From positions 1 through 10,362 of the forward strand of contig JAIDVA010000088.1 in NCBI GenBank assembly GCA_029059925.1: DNA of 10,362 nt, given 5' to 3'. The translations under genes were made by a program, and so were the position numbers. Origin of the DNA: Eubacterium sp. (GTDB lineage: Bacteria > Bacillota > Clostridia > Oscillospirales > Acutalibacteraceae). This document shows, piece after piece, positions 1 through 5,801 of this stretch. Below the pieces are notes generated by a model. That model was not told where the DNA came from, did not search any database, and saw only the letters and a program-made list of their open reading frames with translations. Each line of letters opens with the position of its first letter. Position 1 is the stretch's first letter.

Positions 1-8
1 ATATAAAC

Positions 9-32
9 CCTCTGCTCATAATAAAGCAGAGG
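9..32 (+). terminator. Stem-loop, possible terminator of a gene left of the window
   Basis: CCTCTGCT (9-16) pairs perfectly with AGCAGAGG (25-32) around an 8-nt loop. The sequence after it is AT-rich (AATAAATTATTGTTT) but lacks a clean T-run, so as a plus-strand terminator it is weak. It probably closes an upstream transcription unit that is outside the window. No gene is visible between it and the sigG region. Confidence 0.45.
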
Positions 33-151
33 AATAAATTATTGTTTAGAGTGCGATAAATCACCCATAACCGCACACAGAATAAATACAAAAATAATAT
101 GTCGCAATAACAAAGCCGAGGAAATTTATGAATTACCCGTCAGAACAATCT

Positions 152-186
152 AAAACATATGCAGGTATCGAACCCGCATATGTTTT
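152..186 (-). other. tRNA acceptor/T-arm minihelix-like hairpin
   Basis: Read on the minus strand, the stem AAAACATATGC...GCATATGTTTT encloses GCGGG-TTCGATA-CCTGC. That is a 7-bp acceptor-like helix (AACATAT/ATATGTT) stacked on a 5-bp T-stem with one G-U pair and a 7-nt loop matching the T-loop consensus TTCRANN. No D-arm, anticodon arm or CCA is present, so it is not a tRNA gene. It may be a decayed tRNA end or a structural mimic. The U-rich flank on either strand would also let it act as a bidirectional terminator. Confidence 0.5.
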
Positions 187-208
187 GTGTGCTTTTTGTC
201 TTTTGCTC

Positions 209-234
209 GGGGGCAGTACCATCGTACAGCTCCC
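209..234. other. Strong GC-rich hairpin
   Basis: GGGGGCAGTAC (209-219) pairs with GTACAGCTCCC (224-234) around the tetraloop CATC, with one A-A mismatch and one G-U wobble on the plus strand. The minus strand over the same bases reads CGATGGTACTGC, identical to the conserved loop-E segment of many 5S rRNAs. The rest of the 5S molecule cannot be aligned convincingly. It could be a fragment of a decayed rRNA/tRNA cluster or a coincidence. Confidence 0.4.
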
Positions 235-353
235 ACTCGCAAAATACAAAATTCTGGACGATTTCTCACCCTCTAAATACACTTATCCCCGTTACTACGT
301 GCTACGATAAACAATAATTTACTGTACATATCTAATAGAAAAGGAAGATTTAT

Positions 354-1124
354 GTGCAGTATACGAAAGTCGAAATTTGCGGAATCAACACAAATCAGCT
401 CAAGGTGCTTAAGGAAAGCGAAAAAATGGAGCTTTTGCATAAGGCGCACGCGGGTGACAAAGCAGCAAGGGACAAGCTTATAGAGGGCAATCTGCGCCTT
501 GTATTATCGGTGGTTCAGCGTTTTGCCAATCGCGGCGAAAATATGGACGATTTATTTCAGGTTGGTGTAATCGGACTTATTAAGGCGATTGATAACTTCA
601 ATCTTGACTTGGATGTTCGCTTTTCAACCTATGCAGTACCTATGTGTATCGGCGAAATCCGTCGTTTTTTAAGGGATAACAACGCAGTTCGTGTTTCACG
701 CTCAATGCGTGACACTGCCTATAAGGCAATGCAGGTTAAGGAAAGGCTGATTAATGAAAATCAGAAAGAACCATCCGTTGAAGAGATTGCAAAAGAGCTT
801 GGTATGAAAAAATCGGATGTCGTTCTTGCACTTGAGGCGATTGTTGATCCTGTATCGCTCTACGAGCCTGTTTATTCCGACGGCGGCGATACTATATATG
901 TTATGGATCAGGTTGGTGACAGCAATACAGATACGGATTGGATAGACGAAATTATGATTAAGGATGAAATAGCAAGGCTTGACGACAGGGAACGCAACAT
1001 TATGTATCTTCGCTTTATGCAGGGCAAAACGCAAATGGAGGTTGCCAAAGAGGTTGGAATATCTCAGGCACAGGTCTCCCGTCTTGAAAAAAATGCGCTG
1101 AAACGAATTAAAGGGCAAGGCTAA
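354..1124 (+). CDS. sigG: RNA polymerase sporulation sigma factor SigG (sigma-G)
   Basis: This is a sigma-70 family factor that directs late forespore gene expression during endospore formation. The protein is 256 aa, close to the usual 260. The N-terminus KVEICGINT (residues 5-13) is the SigG signature. Region 2.1-2.2 is GNLRLVLSVVQRF and DDLFQVGVIGLIKAIDNF (about 45-82). Region 2.3-2.4 is FSTYAVPMCIGEIRRFLRDN (90-109). The region 4.2 helix-turn-helix is at about 224-250 (GISQAQVSRLEK). The start is GTG at 354, 6 nt after AAGGAAG (341-347). An ATG two bases upstream (352, in the overlap ATGTG) is in another frame. Residue Glu44 sits where B. subtilis SigG has Asn45, the residue targeted by the anti-sigma factor CsfB/Gin. 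SigE and SpoIIGA, often next to sigG in Clostridia, are not seen in the window. No terminator is evident directly after the gene. Confidence 0.96.
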   Translation: MQYTKVEICGINTNQLKVLKESEKMELLHKAHAGDKAARDKLIEGNLRLVLSVVQRFANRGENMDDLFQVGVIGLIKAIDNFNLDLDVRFSTYAVPMCIGEIRRFLRDNNAVRVSRSMRDTAYKAMQVKERLINENQKEPSVEEIAKELGMKKSDVVLALEAIVDPVSLYEPVYSDGGDTIYVMDQVGDSNTDTDWIDEIMIKDEIARLDDRERNIMYLRFMQGKTQMEVAKEVGISQAQVSRLEKNALKRIKGQG

Positions 1125-1266
1125 GGAATTCCACTGCAATGCCTGAAATTCACCCCAATTCTGACAATGTGCCGCCAATGACTGTGATATGCTTGACGAA
1201 TCAGCACAAAAACGTTATGATAATAAAGAAGATGTTAAAGTCAGAATTGAAAAGGGGATGTTTTTT

Positions 1267-1692
1267 TTGAAAAAGGGGATTGCAGTTTTTTTACTCTTAT
1301 TCAGTATGACAGGTGCACTTTTGGGGTGCGCAAAACAACCAGAAAATAATATTGTGATTAACTCACTTGAGTTGACCGTTGAGCAGTCAAATGAATTATT
1401 AGAAACAATTGATTGGCTGCCTTTGGGAACTGTTGTCAGCGTTGATGATTCCGGACAAAAAATAATGATTGTTGGAAGAAATCAGCGTGATGCTTACAAT
1501 CCAAATGTTAGTTACGAGTATTCTGCTGTATTTTATCCACAAGGATTAATGAATCCTGAAGAAAATATGCTGCTTAATCTCAATCAAGTCAAGCAAATCC
1601 ACTATCTTGGTTATTCAGACAATCAGAATAAACAGTTTGAAGAATTTTTGAATGATTATGTTAAAGAAAATAATATATCGTTTGATAATTAA
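1267..1692 (+). CDS. Putative lipoprotein with DUF4176 domain
   Basis: From the TTG at 1267 the protein is 141 aa. MKK is followed by a hydrophobic stretch (residues 4-20) and a lipobox L-L-G-C with Cys21, so it should be exported, lipid-anchored and exposed outside the membrane. The mature part contains LPLGTVVSVDDSGQKIMIVG, YEYSAVFYPQG and a region ending HYLGYSDNQNKQFEEFL. This matches the pattern of DUF4176, a family of unknown function that is usually cytoplasmic and is often found near type VII secretion/LXG toxin loci. A signal peptide on it is unusual. I chose TTG because AAAAGGGG (1250-1257) lies 9 nt upstream. An ATG at 1258 abuts that site, and an ATG at 1189 has no ribosome site, though it would give an in-frame 167-aa protein. 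It lies 142 nt after sigG, with no recognised promoter between them. Confidence 0.75.
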   Translation: MKKGIAVFLLLFSMTGALLGCAKQPENNIVINSLELTVEQSNELLETIDWLPLGTVVSVDDSGQKIMIVGRNQRDAYNPNVSYEYSAVFYPQGLMNPEENMLLNLNQVKQIHYLGYSDNQNKQFEEFLNDYVKENNISFDN

Positions 1693-1722
1693 TACATTTC
1701 ATTTGAATTACCTATAGCACGG

Positions 1723-1746
1723 AGCAGAGTGGGCAACCATTCTGCT
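1723..1746 (+). terminator. Stem-loop with GCAA tetraloop after the lipoprotein gene
   Basis: AGCAGAGTGG (1723-1732) and CCATTCTGCT (1737-1746) form a 10-bp stem with one G-U pair, capped by the GNRA-type loop GCAA. Only three T residues follow, so termination would be weak. Its position 31 nt after the lipoprotein stop makes it the likely end of that transcript or an mRNA-stabilising structure. Confidence 0.5.
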
Positions 1747-1763
1747 TTAAAAATAACATTGCC

Positions 1764-1781
1764 GTTTTATTATAATAAAAC
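1764..1781. promoter_or_regulatory. 18-bp perfect palindrome before the DUF3885 gene
   Basis: GTTTTATTA (1764-1772) is followed immediately by its exact reverse complement TAATAAAAC (1773-1781). It includes a TATAAT at 1771-1776 and directly abuts the AGGGAG ribosome site. It could be an operator over a -10 box, but no -35 hexamer is found at the right distance and AT-rich DNA makes such palindromes fairly likely. Confidence 0.3.
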
Positions 1782-1794
1782 AGGGAGAATGGTT

Positions 1795-2406
1795 ATGCAG
1801 GATTTGATAAAGAAATTTGACAGTGCTTTGTGCGATATTGGCAATTCGTTATTAACACAGCCATTGTTCTACAATTCACCCATTAGTATCAGATTTGAAA
1901 TCGGATATGGCGATATTGATAATCAAGAAAACTATTTTAATCATGCTGTTGACAGATTGATTAAAATTTACAATCACAATGCCTTTAAGCCTGATATACT
2001 CAGAATAAATATTATTGAGGATGATTGTTTCGTAAGTAAGAAAAGCGTTTTGGATGCGTGCAGGGCTATCGGACTTGGTGAGTTCTTCGAGAGGCTTGAC
2101 GAGTCGGATATTGACGGAGAAATTATTGCTGAGCATCAGTTGTATTGGAATATAGACAAATCTGATTTCGATTATAAAAAACTGTTTTTTGAAATCGTGC
2201 GTGGTGATTTTGGTGGGAACAGGGGATTTGTAGACAGCGTGTATTTTCTGGATTCTGAAAATCATATTCTATTTCATCCTTATGATGACAGAGGTGCTGA
2301 TTTGATTGCAGCAGACAGAGAAAAAATCAGATGCTTTTATGATGATTTTAATGAATGGATACTTGACTATGACCGCGAAAAAATAGATAAACTGTTTTTA
2401 TCATAA
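1795..2406 (+). CDS. DUF3885 domain-containing protein of unknown function
   Basis: The 203-aa protein has no signal peptide or membrane segment, so it is probably cytoplasmic. The recognisable part is the C-terminus: VYFLDSENHILFHPYDDRG, then ADLIAADREKIR and DFNEWILDYDREKIDKLF. This is the conserved DDRG...WILDYDR pattern of DUF3885. The N-terminal half (SPISIRFEIGYGD and following) fits the same family. Function is unknown. The start is ATG 1795, 7 nt after AGGGAG (1782-1787). An ATG two codons earlier (1789) is too close to that site, and a GTG at 1729 would place the hairpin and palindrome inside the gene. It is a single-gene unit bounded by the hairpin at 1723-1746 and the palindromic terminator at 2452-2481. 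Small orphan proteins of this kind are common in immunity and accessory clusters, but no toxin is present here. Confidence 0.8.
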   Translation: MQDLIKKFDSALCDIGNSLLTQPLFYNSPISIRFEIGYGDIDNQENYFNHAVDRLIKIYNHNAFKPDILRINIIEDDCFVSKKSVLDACRAIGLGEFFERLDESDIDGEIIAEHQLYWNIDKSDFDYKKLFFEIVRGDFGGNRGFVDSVYFLDSENHILFHPYDDRGADLIAADREKIRCFYDDFNEWILDYDREKIDKLFLS

Positions 2407-2451
2407 TAATAAACCGCTGACAGGATATGCATAGGTACAATGCAAAGCTTT

Positions 2452-2481
2452 AAACCAAAGGACAATATTGTTCTTTGGTTT
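2452..2481 (+). terminator. 30-nt near-perfect palindromic terminator after the DUF3885 gene
   Basis: AAACCAAAGGACAAT (2452-2466) and ATTGTTCTTTGGTTT (2467-2481) pair along their whole length with one G-T. The tail ATTTTATGTTATACTTTTATT is T-rich but interrupted. It lies 45 nt after the DUF3885 stop. The downstream arm also contains the -35 box of the next gene, so termination and re-initiation overlap. Confidence 0.65.
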
Positions 2482-2496
2482 ATTTTATGTTATACT
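2468..2496 (+). promoter_or_regulatory. SigA-type promoter of the GNAT/pyrophosphatase-like pair
   Basis: TTGTTC (2468-2473) is followed by 17 nt and then TATACT (2491-2496). Transcription would start near 2503, giving a leader of about 37 nt to the ATG at 2540. The -35 box is inside the palindromic terminator of the preceding gene. Confidence 0.6.
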
Positions 2497-2539
2497 TTTA
2501 TTAACAGATAAATCGGGAGTTGGGAGGTCATTTATCTAT

Positions 2540-2992
2540 ATGGATACACTGGAAATAAAAAAAGTGGACAGAGGTACAGACTTAGCAGATAAACTAATCT
2601 GTTTTGTTGAAAATTTCTCATGGGAAGATGTAAAAGACCATATGTTAGGTGAGCTTCGGGCATGGGCGTTTACGGATTGGGAAACCCCATTTGCAGCAAT
2701 AGTAAATGGTCAGATTGTAGGAATAGCCTACACCAGGAAGAGCGACTATTATCCGTTACCTGAAATATATCCATGGGTATCAGGTGTCTTTGTGGCAGAA
2801 AATTATCGTGGACACAGGATAAGCGAAAAGCTGATTTCCTTTGCAAACGAGTACGCAAAGGAAAATGGATTTGATAAAACATATATCCCATCAATACATG
2901 TTGGATTATACGAAAAGTATGGATATCGCTATCTCAGGGATATTGTTAATTATGGTAATGGAACAGACCGATTGTATGTCAAAGAAATATAA
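2540..2992 (+). CDS. GNAT family N-acetyltransferase
   Basis: This 150-aa cytoplasmic protein is predicted to transfer an acetyl group from acetyl-CoA to an amine. The substrate is not predictable. The acetyl-CoA binding motif A is visible as WVSGVFVAENYRGHRISEKL (about residues 79-98), where YRGHRI is the R/Q-x-x-G-x-G/A pyrophosphate loop variant. Motif B is GLYEKYGYRYL near residues 126-136. The central strand AAIVNGQIVGIAY is typical of the fold. The start is ATG 2540 preceded by GGGAGG (2522-2527), at a rather long 12-nt spacing. An in-frame ATG at 2487 would lie within the promoter. The gene ends 43 nt before the next start and is probably co-transcribed with it. Confidence 0.85.
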   Translation: MDTLEIKKVDRGTDLADKLICFVENFSWEDVKDHMLGELRAWAFTDWETPFAAIVNGQIVGIAYTRKSDYYPLPEIYPWVSGVFVAENYRGHRISEKLISFANEYAKENGFDKTYIPSIHVGLYEKYGYRYLRDIVNYGNGTDRLYVKEI

Positions 2993-3035
2993 TATGGGGG
3001 TTCGACAACTTCCGATTTGTGGAGGGATTGATAAG

Positions 3036-3380
3036 ATGCAAAATAATAGAGAATTTTGGGAAGTATTAGATGAATTGGTATCCACTTCAGAAATTGTAAT
3101 TGATAGACCAAAAGGAACCGCACATCCCAAGTATCCTAATTTCATTTACAGAGTTGATTATGGGTATTTGAAAGGTACAGCCTCTATGGATGGTGCAGGA
3201 ATAGACGTATGGGTTGGAAGTGGCGAAAACAAGATTGATGCAATAATGTGTATTGTTGATTTGATGAAAAAAGATTCAGAAATCAAAATTTTAATTGGCT
3301 GCACAGAAGAAGAAAAACAAATCATATATCAAACGCATAATGAAACAGAATATATGAAAGGTATTTTAATTCGGCGATAA
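3036..3380 (+). CDS. Short inorganic pyrophosphatase-like protein
   Basis: The 114-aa protein is much shorter than soluble type I inorganic pyrophosphatase (about 175 aa). It keeps the core: IDRPKG (22-27), HPKYP, YRVDYGYLKGTAS, then DGAGIDVWVG (52-61), VDLMKKD (74-80), and the ending KGILIRR. Aligned with the E. coli DGDPVD metal site (Asp65, 67, 70), Asp52 and Asp57 are kept but the middle Asp67 position is Ala54. Asp75 and Asp80 match the spacing of Asp97 and Asp102. It is therefore a family relative whose pyrophosphate-hydrolysing activity is doubtful, and its substrate may differ. The start is ATG 3036, 9 nt after GGAGGG (3021-3026). It follows the GNAT gene in what looks like a two-gene operon. 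Confidence 0.75.
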   Translation: MQNNREFWEVLDELVSTSEIVIDRPKGTAHPKYPNFIYRVDYGYLKGTASMDGAGIDVWVGSGENKIDAIMCIVDLMKKDSEIKILIGCTEEEKQIIYQTHNETEYMKGILIRR

Positions 3381-3429
3381 ATTTTTCGGTTTATTGGCCA
3401 ACTGTAAATGTAATACTGTAGCAAGCATC

Positions 3430-3459
3430 GGATTTTGATATACAAAATCCATATCAAAA
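3430..3459 (+). other. Two mutually exclusive hairpins before the terminator
   Basis: GGATTTTG (3430-3437) pairs perfectly with CAAAATCC (3443-3450) around ATATA. Alternatively TTTTGATAT (3433-3441) pairs perfectly with ATATCAAAA (3451-3459). The two folds cannot coexist. The second overlaps the first two bases of the terminator stem at 3458-3486. The layout resembles an attenuator, but it lies in the 3' untranslated region of the pyrophosphatase-like gene. Confidence 0.5.
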
Positions 3460-3486
3460 ACCACGAACAATAAATGTTCGTGGTTT
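3458..3486. terminator. Terminator of the GNAT/pyrophosphatase-like operon
   Basis: AAACCACGAACA (3458-3469) pairs perfectly with TGTTCGTGGTTT (3475-3486) around ATAAA. On the plus strand it is followed by ATTTGTTGG, a modest T-run. On the minus strand TTTTTGATAT follows, so it could work in both directions. Confidence 0.8.
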
Positions 3487-3634
3487 ATTTGTTGGTTAAT
3501 ATTATTTGCTGCACGAATATAATATCGTTGTTTATAATGTCATATGATTATAGGTAAAGACTTTTGCTATTGAAGTTTTTGCTTATATTTTTCGATGTTG
3601 CTTTTAATAAATTGTTAAAATTATAATGAAAGTA

Positions 3635-3663
3635 TTGACGGATGTTGAAAAATATTATACAAT
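3635..3663 (+). promoter_or_regulatory. SigA-type promoter of the EF-G-like gene
   Basis: TTGACG (3635-3640), a 17-nt spacer and TACAAT (3658-3663) each differ from consensus by one base. Initiation near 3670 gives a leader of about 29 nt. This promoter overlaps the upstream in-frame ATG at 3642, which supports the later start at 3699. The preceding AT-rich stretch 3487-3634 shows no gene. Confidence 0.8.
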
Positions 3664-3698
3664 ATGCACAAAGATATAATTTTAAGAAGGGTACAACT

Positions 3699-5747
3699 AT
3701 GAAAAACAGTGCAGAAAATATAAGAAATATAACCATTGTAGGCCACGCATCAAAGGGTAAAACCACCCTTTGCGAAGCATTGCTCAATATTGCCGGTGCG
3801 ACAGAGAGAATGGGCAAGGTTGTTGATGGCAATACAGTATGCGACTTTGATGCTGAGGAAAAAAAGAGAAAAATAAGTGTTAACAGTGCTGTTGCATCCA
3901 TTTCTTATAAGGGTAAAAATCTCAACTTTATTGACACACCCGGCTTGTTTGATTTCGCAATGGGCAGTGCCGAGGGTATTCGTGCTGCCGATACAGCGAT
4001 TATTGTTGTGTCTGCTCGTTCCGGTCTTGCTGTCGGTGCTGAAAAAGCATTCAAAAATGCAGGGGCCAAAGGCTTGTCACGTATTTTTGTTACAACCAAA
4101 ATGGACGATGAGCGTGCAGATTTCTACAAGAGTTTTAACGGAATTGTAGCAAAGTTCGGCACACAGGTTTGTCCTGTTGTTGTGCCGGTGCTTTCAGCAG
4201 GCAAGGTGCGCTCTTACTATAATATGATTGAGGATAAGGCATATGTTTATGAAAACGGCTCAAAGAAGGAAGTAACTCCGGAGCCTGCCGATGTTCCTCG
4301 TTTTGAAGCTATCAAGGCTGTTTTTGCCGAGGCTGTTGCATCAACCGATGAAGAGCTTATGGAAAAATTCTTTGAGGGTGAGGAGCTTACACGCGAGGAA
4401 AAAATCAAGGGTGTTAAGCTTGGTATGGCTGACGGCTCAATTATTCCTGTGTTTGCACTTTCAGGCTTAACAGGTGTTGCGTGTGATATGCTGCTTGATT
4501 TTGTTGCAGACGTATGTCCTGCGCCGTTATCAGAATATGCAATTGACAGTGACGGATGTCCTGTTGAGCTCAAGGCTGATGCCGATGGACCGCTTGCTGC
4601 AATCTGTTTTAAGACAGTGTCCGATGCTTTTATCGGCAAGCTTAATTTCTTCAAGGTTGTCAGCGGTAAAATTACTCCATCCACTCCTGCCTATAATGCA
4701 AGAACCGGCAAGGAAGAGAGAATGGGTAAAATTATTAAGATGTTCGGCACAAAACAGCTTGATATTTCAGAACTTTCAGCAGGAGATATTGGCTGTGTAA
4801 CCAAGCTGGGCGGCTTTTCAACCGGTGACACAATGTGTTCATCAAATAATGTTGTAAAGCTTGATGGTGTTGCAGTTCCTACTCCTACTTATAAAATGGC
4901 AATCGGTGCAGCTAAAAAGGGTGAAGAGGAAAAAATTGCCTCAGGTCTTATCCGACTTTGTGAGGAGGATCCGTCACTTAAGTTCACCAATAATATTGAG
5001 ACGCATCAGCAGATTATTGCCGGTTTAGGTGAGCAGCAGCTTGAGGTTACAGTATCAAGACTTAAGGATAAATTTGGTGTAGAGGCTGTTTTGGCAACAC
5101 CGAAGGTTGCTTACAGAGAAACAATTACACGCAAGGTGTCCGCTCAGGGACGTCATAAAAAGCAGAGCGGCGGTCACGGTCAGTTCGGTGATGTATTTAT
5201 TGAATTTGAGCCTTATGATACCGAGGGACTTGTATTCGCAGAACGAGTTGTCGGCGGTTCTGTTCCAAAGAACTTTTTCCCTGCAGTTGAAAAGGGACTT
5301 AATGAGTGTATGGAGTCAGGTGTGCTCGCCGGCTATAAAATGGTAGGTGTTAAGGCTACGCTTTATGATGGCTCATATCATCCTGTAGATTCAAGTGAAA
5401 TGAGCTTTAAAATGGCTGCAAGCCTTGCGTTTAAAGAGGGTATCAGCAAGGCAATGCCTGTAATTCTTGAGCCGATTGTTACCCTTAAAGCAATTGTTAA
5501 TGATGATGCAATGGGTGATATTATTGGTGATATCAACCGCAGACGAGGCAGAGTTCTTGGTATGACACCAACCTCTGATGGTAATCAGGAAATTATTGCA
5601 GAGGTGCCGGATGCTGAGATGACGACTTTCTCAACCTCGATGCGTCAGATTACACAGGGAAGAGGCTCATTTACAACAGAATTTGCACGTTATGACAGAG
5701 CACCCGAGCATATTGCCCAAAAGGTAATTTCAGAATCAAATGCTTAA
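3699..5747 (+). CDS. Elongation factor G-like translational GTPase (EF-G paralogue)
   Basis: The 682-aa protein has the full EF-G layout. The G1 loop is GHASKGKT (15-22), G3 is DTPGLFDF (79-86) and G4 is TKMD (133-136). Domain II starts near residue 300. Domain IV contains GGHGQFGDVFIEF and GSYHPVDSSE (His561 at the tip), and domain V contains GDIIGDINRRRGRVLG. It differs from canonical EF-G at catalytic points. The His of DTPGH is Leu83, the RGIT of switch I reads RKIS, and NKxD is TKMD. This places it with the EF-G2/FusA2-like paralogues, whose mycobacterial member lacks normal ribosome-stimulated GTPase activity, rather than with housekeeping fusA or TetM-type protection proteins. The start is ATG 3699, 7 nt after AGAAGGG. 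It is a single-gene unit with its own promoter and terminator. Its precise cellular role is unknown. Confidence 0.9.
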   Translation: MKNSAENIRNITIVGHASKGKTTLCEALLNIAGATERMGKVVDGNTVCDFDAEEKKRKISVNSAVASISYKGKNLNFIDTPGLFDFAMGSAEGIRAADTAIIVVSARSGLAVGAEKAFKNAGAKGLSRIFVTTKMDDERADFYKSFNGIVAKFGTQVCPVVVPVLSAGKVRSYYNMIEDKAYVYENGSKKEVTPEPADVPRFEAIKAVFAEAVASTDEELMEKFFEGEELTREEKIKGVKLGMADGSIIPVFALSGLTGVACDMLLDFVADVCPAPLSEYAIDSDGCPVELKADADGPLAAICFKTVSDAFIGKLNFFKVVSGKITPSTPAYNARTGKEERMGKIIKMFGTKQLDISELSAGDIGCVTKLGGFSTGDTMCSSNNVVKLDGVAVPTPTYKMAIGAAKKGEEEKIASGLIRLCEEDPSLKFTNNIETHQQIIAGLGEQQLEVTVSRLKDKFGVEAVLATPKVAYRETITRKVSAQGRHKKQSGGHGQFGDVFIEFEPYDTEGLVFAERVVGGSVPKNFFPAVEKGLNECMESGVLAGYKMVGVKATLYDGSYHPVDSSEMSFKMAASLAFKEGISKAMPVILEPIVTLKAIVNDDAMGDIIGDINRRRGRVLGMTPTSDGNQEIIAEVPDAEMTTFSTSMRQITQGRGSFTTEFARYDRAPEHIAQKVISESNA

Positions 5748-5801
5748 AAACGAAATGTAAACTTCTGCATTTCTAAAATAATAAAATTTTATGTAGAGGA
5801 C

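Larger units (their letters stand above)
33..353. other. Region upstream of sigG without a convincing gene; structured DNA/RNA
   Basis: These 320 bases contain no gene I accept. There is a 60-codon reading frame at 128-310 with a passable GAGG ribosome site. However, its predicted peptide begins with an AGIEPA stretch and then GGSTI, which are what one gets by translating the antisense of a tRNA T-arm and of the 5S rRNA loop-E region. I therefore treat it as spurious. What is visible instead is a strong hairpin at 152-186 that resembles a tRNA acceptor/T-arm minihelix on the minus strand, and a second hairpin at 209-234. I found no good SigA promoter for sigG here, and no clear SigF- or SigG-type promoter either. 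Confidence 0.5.

Noticed and set aside
128..310. 60-codon plus-strand reading frame with a GAGG ribosome site
   Set aside because: Its peptide carries AGIEPA and GGSTI, typical artefacts of translating antisense tRNA T-arm and 5S-like sequence. Two strong hairpins lie inside it and no family is recognised.
702..1178. 158-codon minus-strand frame opposite sigG
   Set aside because: It lies almost wholly antisense to an unambiguous SigG gene and has no recognisable domain.
1876..2265. 129-codon minus-strand frame opposite the DUF3885 gene
   Set aside because: Shadow of the real gene, with no ribosome site or domain.
2841..3035. Upstream extension of the pyrophosphatase-like frame into the GNAT gene
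   Set aside because: It overlaps the GNAT coding region in another frame, and the GGAGGG-linked ATG at 3036 gives a protein that starts where the family does.
3642..3698. Longer N-terminus for the EF-G-like protein
   Set aside because: The ATG at 3642 lies between the -35 and -10 boxes of a near-consensus promoter, and ATG 3699 has the good ribosome site.
4247..4684. 145-codon minus-strand frame inside the EF-G-like gene
   Set aside because: Low-complexity Ser/Ala-rich shadow of a highly conserved coding region.
3699..5747. TetM-type tetracycline ribosome protection protein
   Set aside because: The G-domain motifs and the length fit EF-G2-like paralogues. The TetM-type N-terminus and G motifs are not present.
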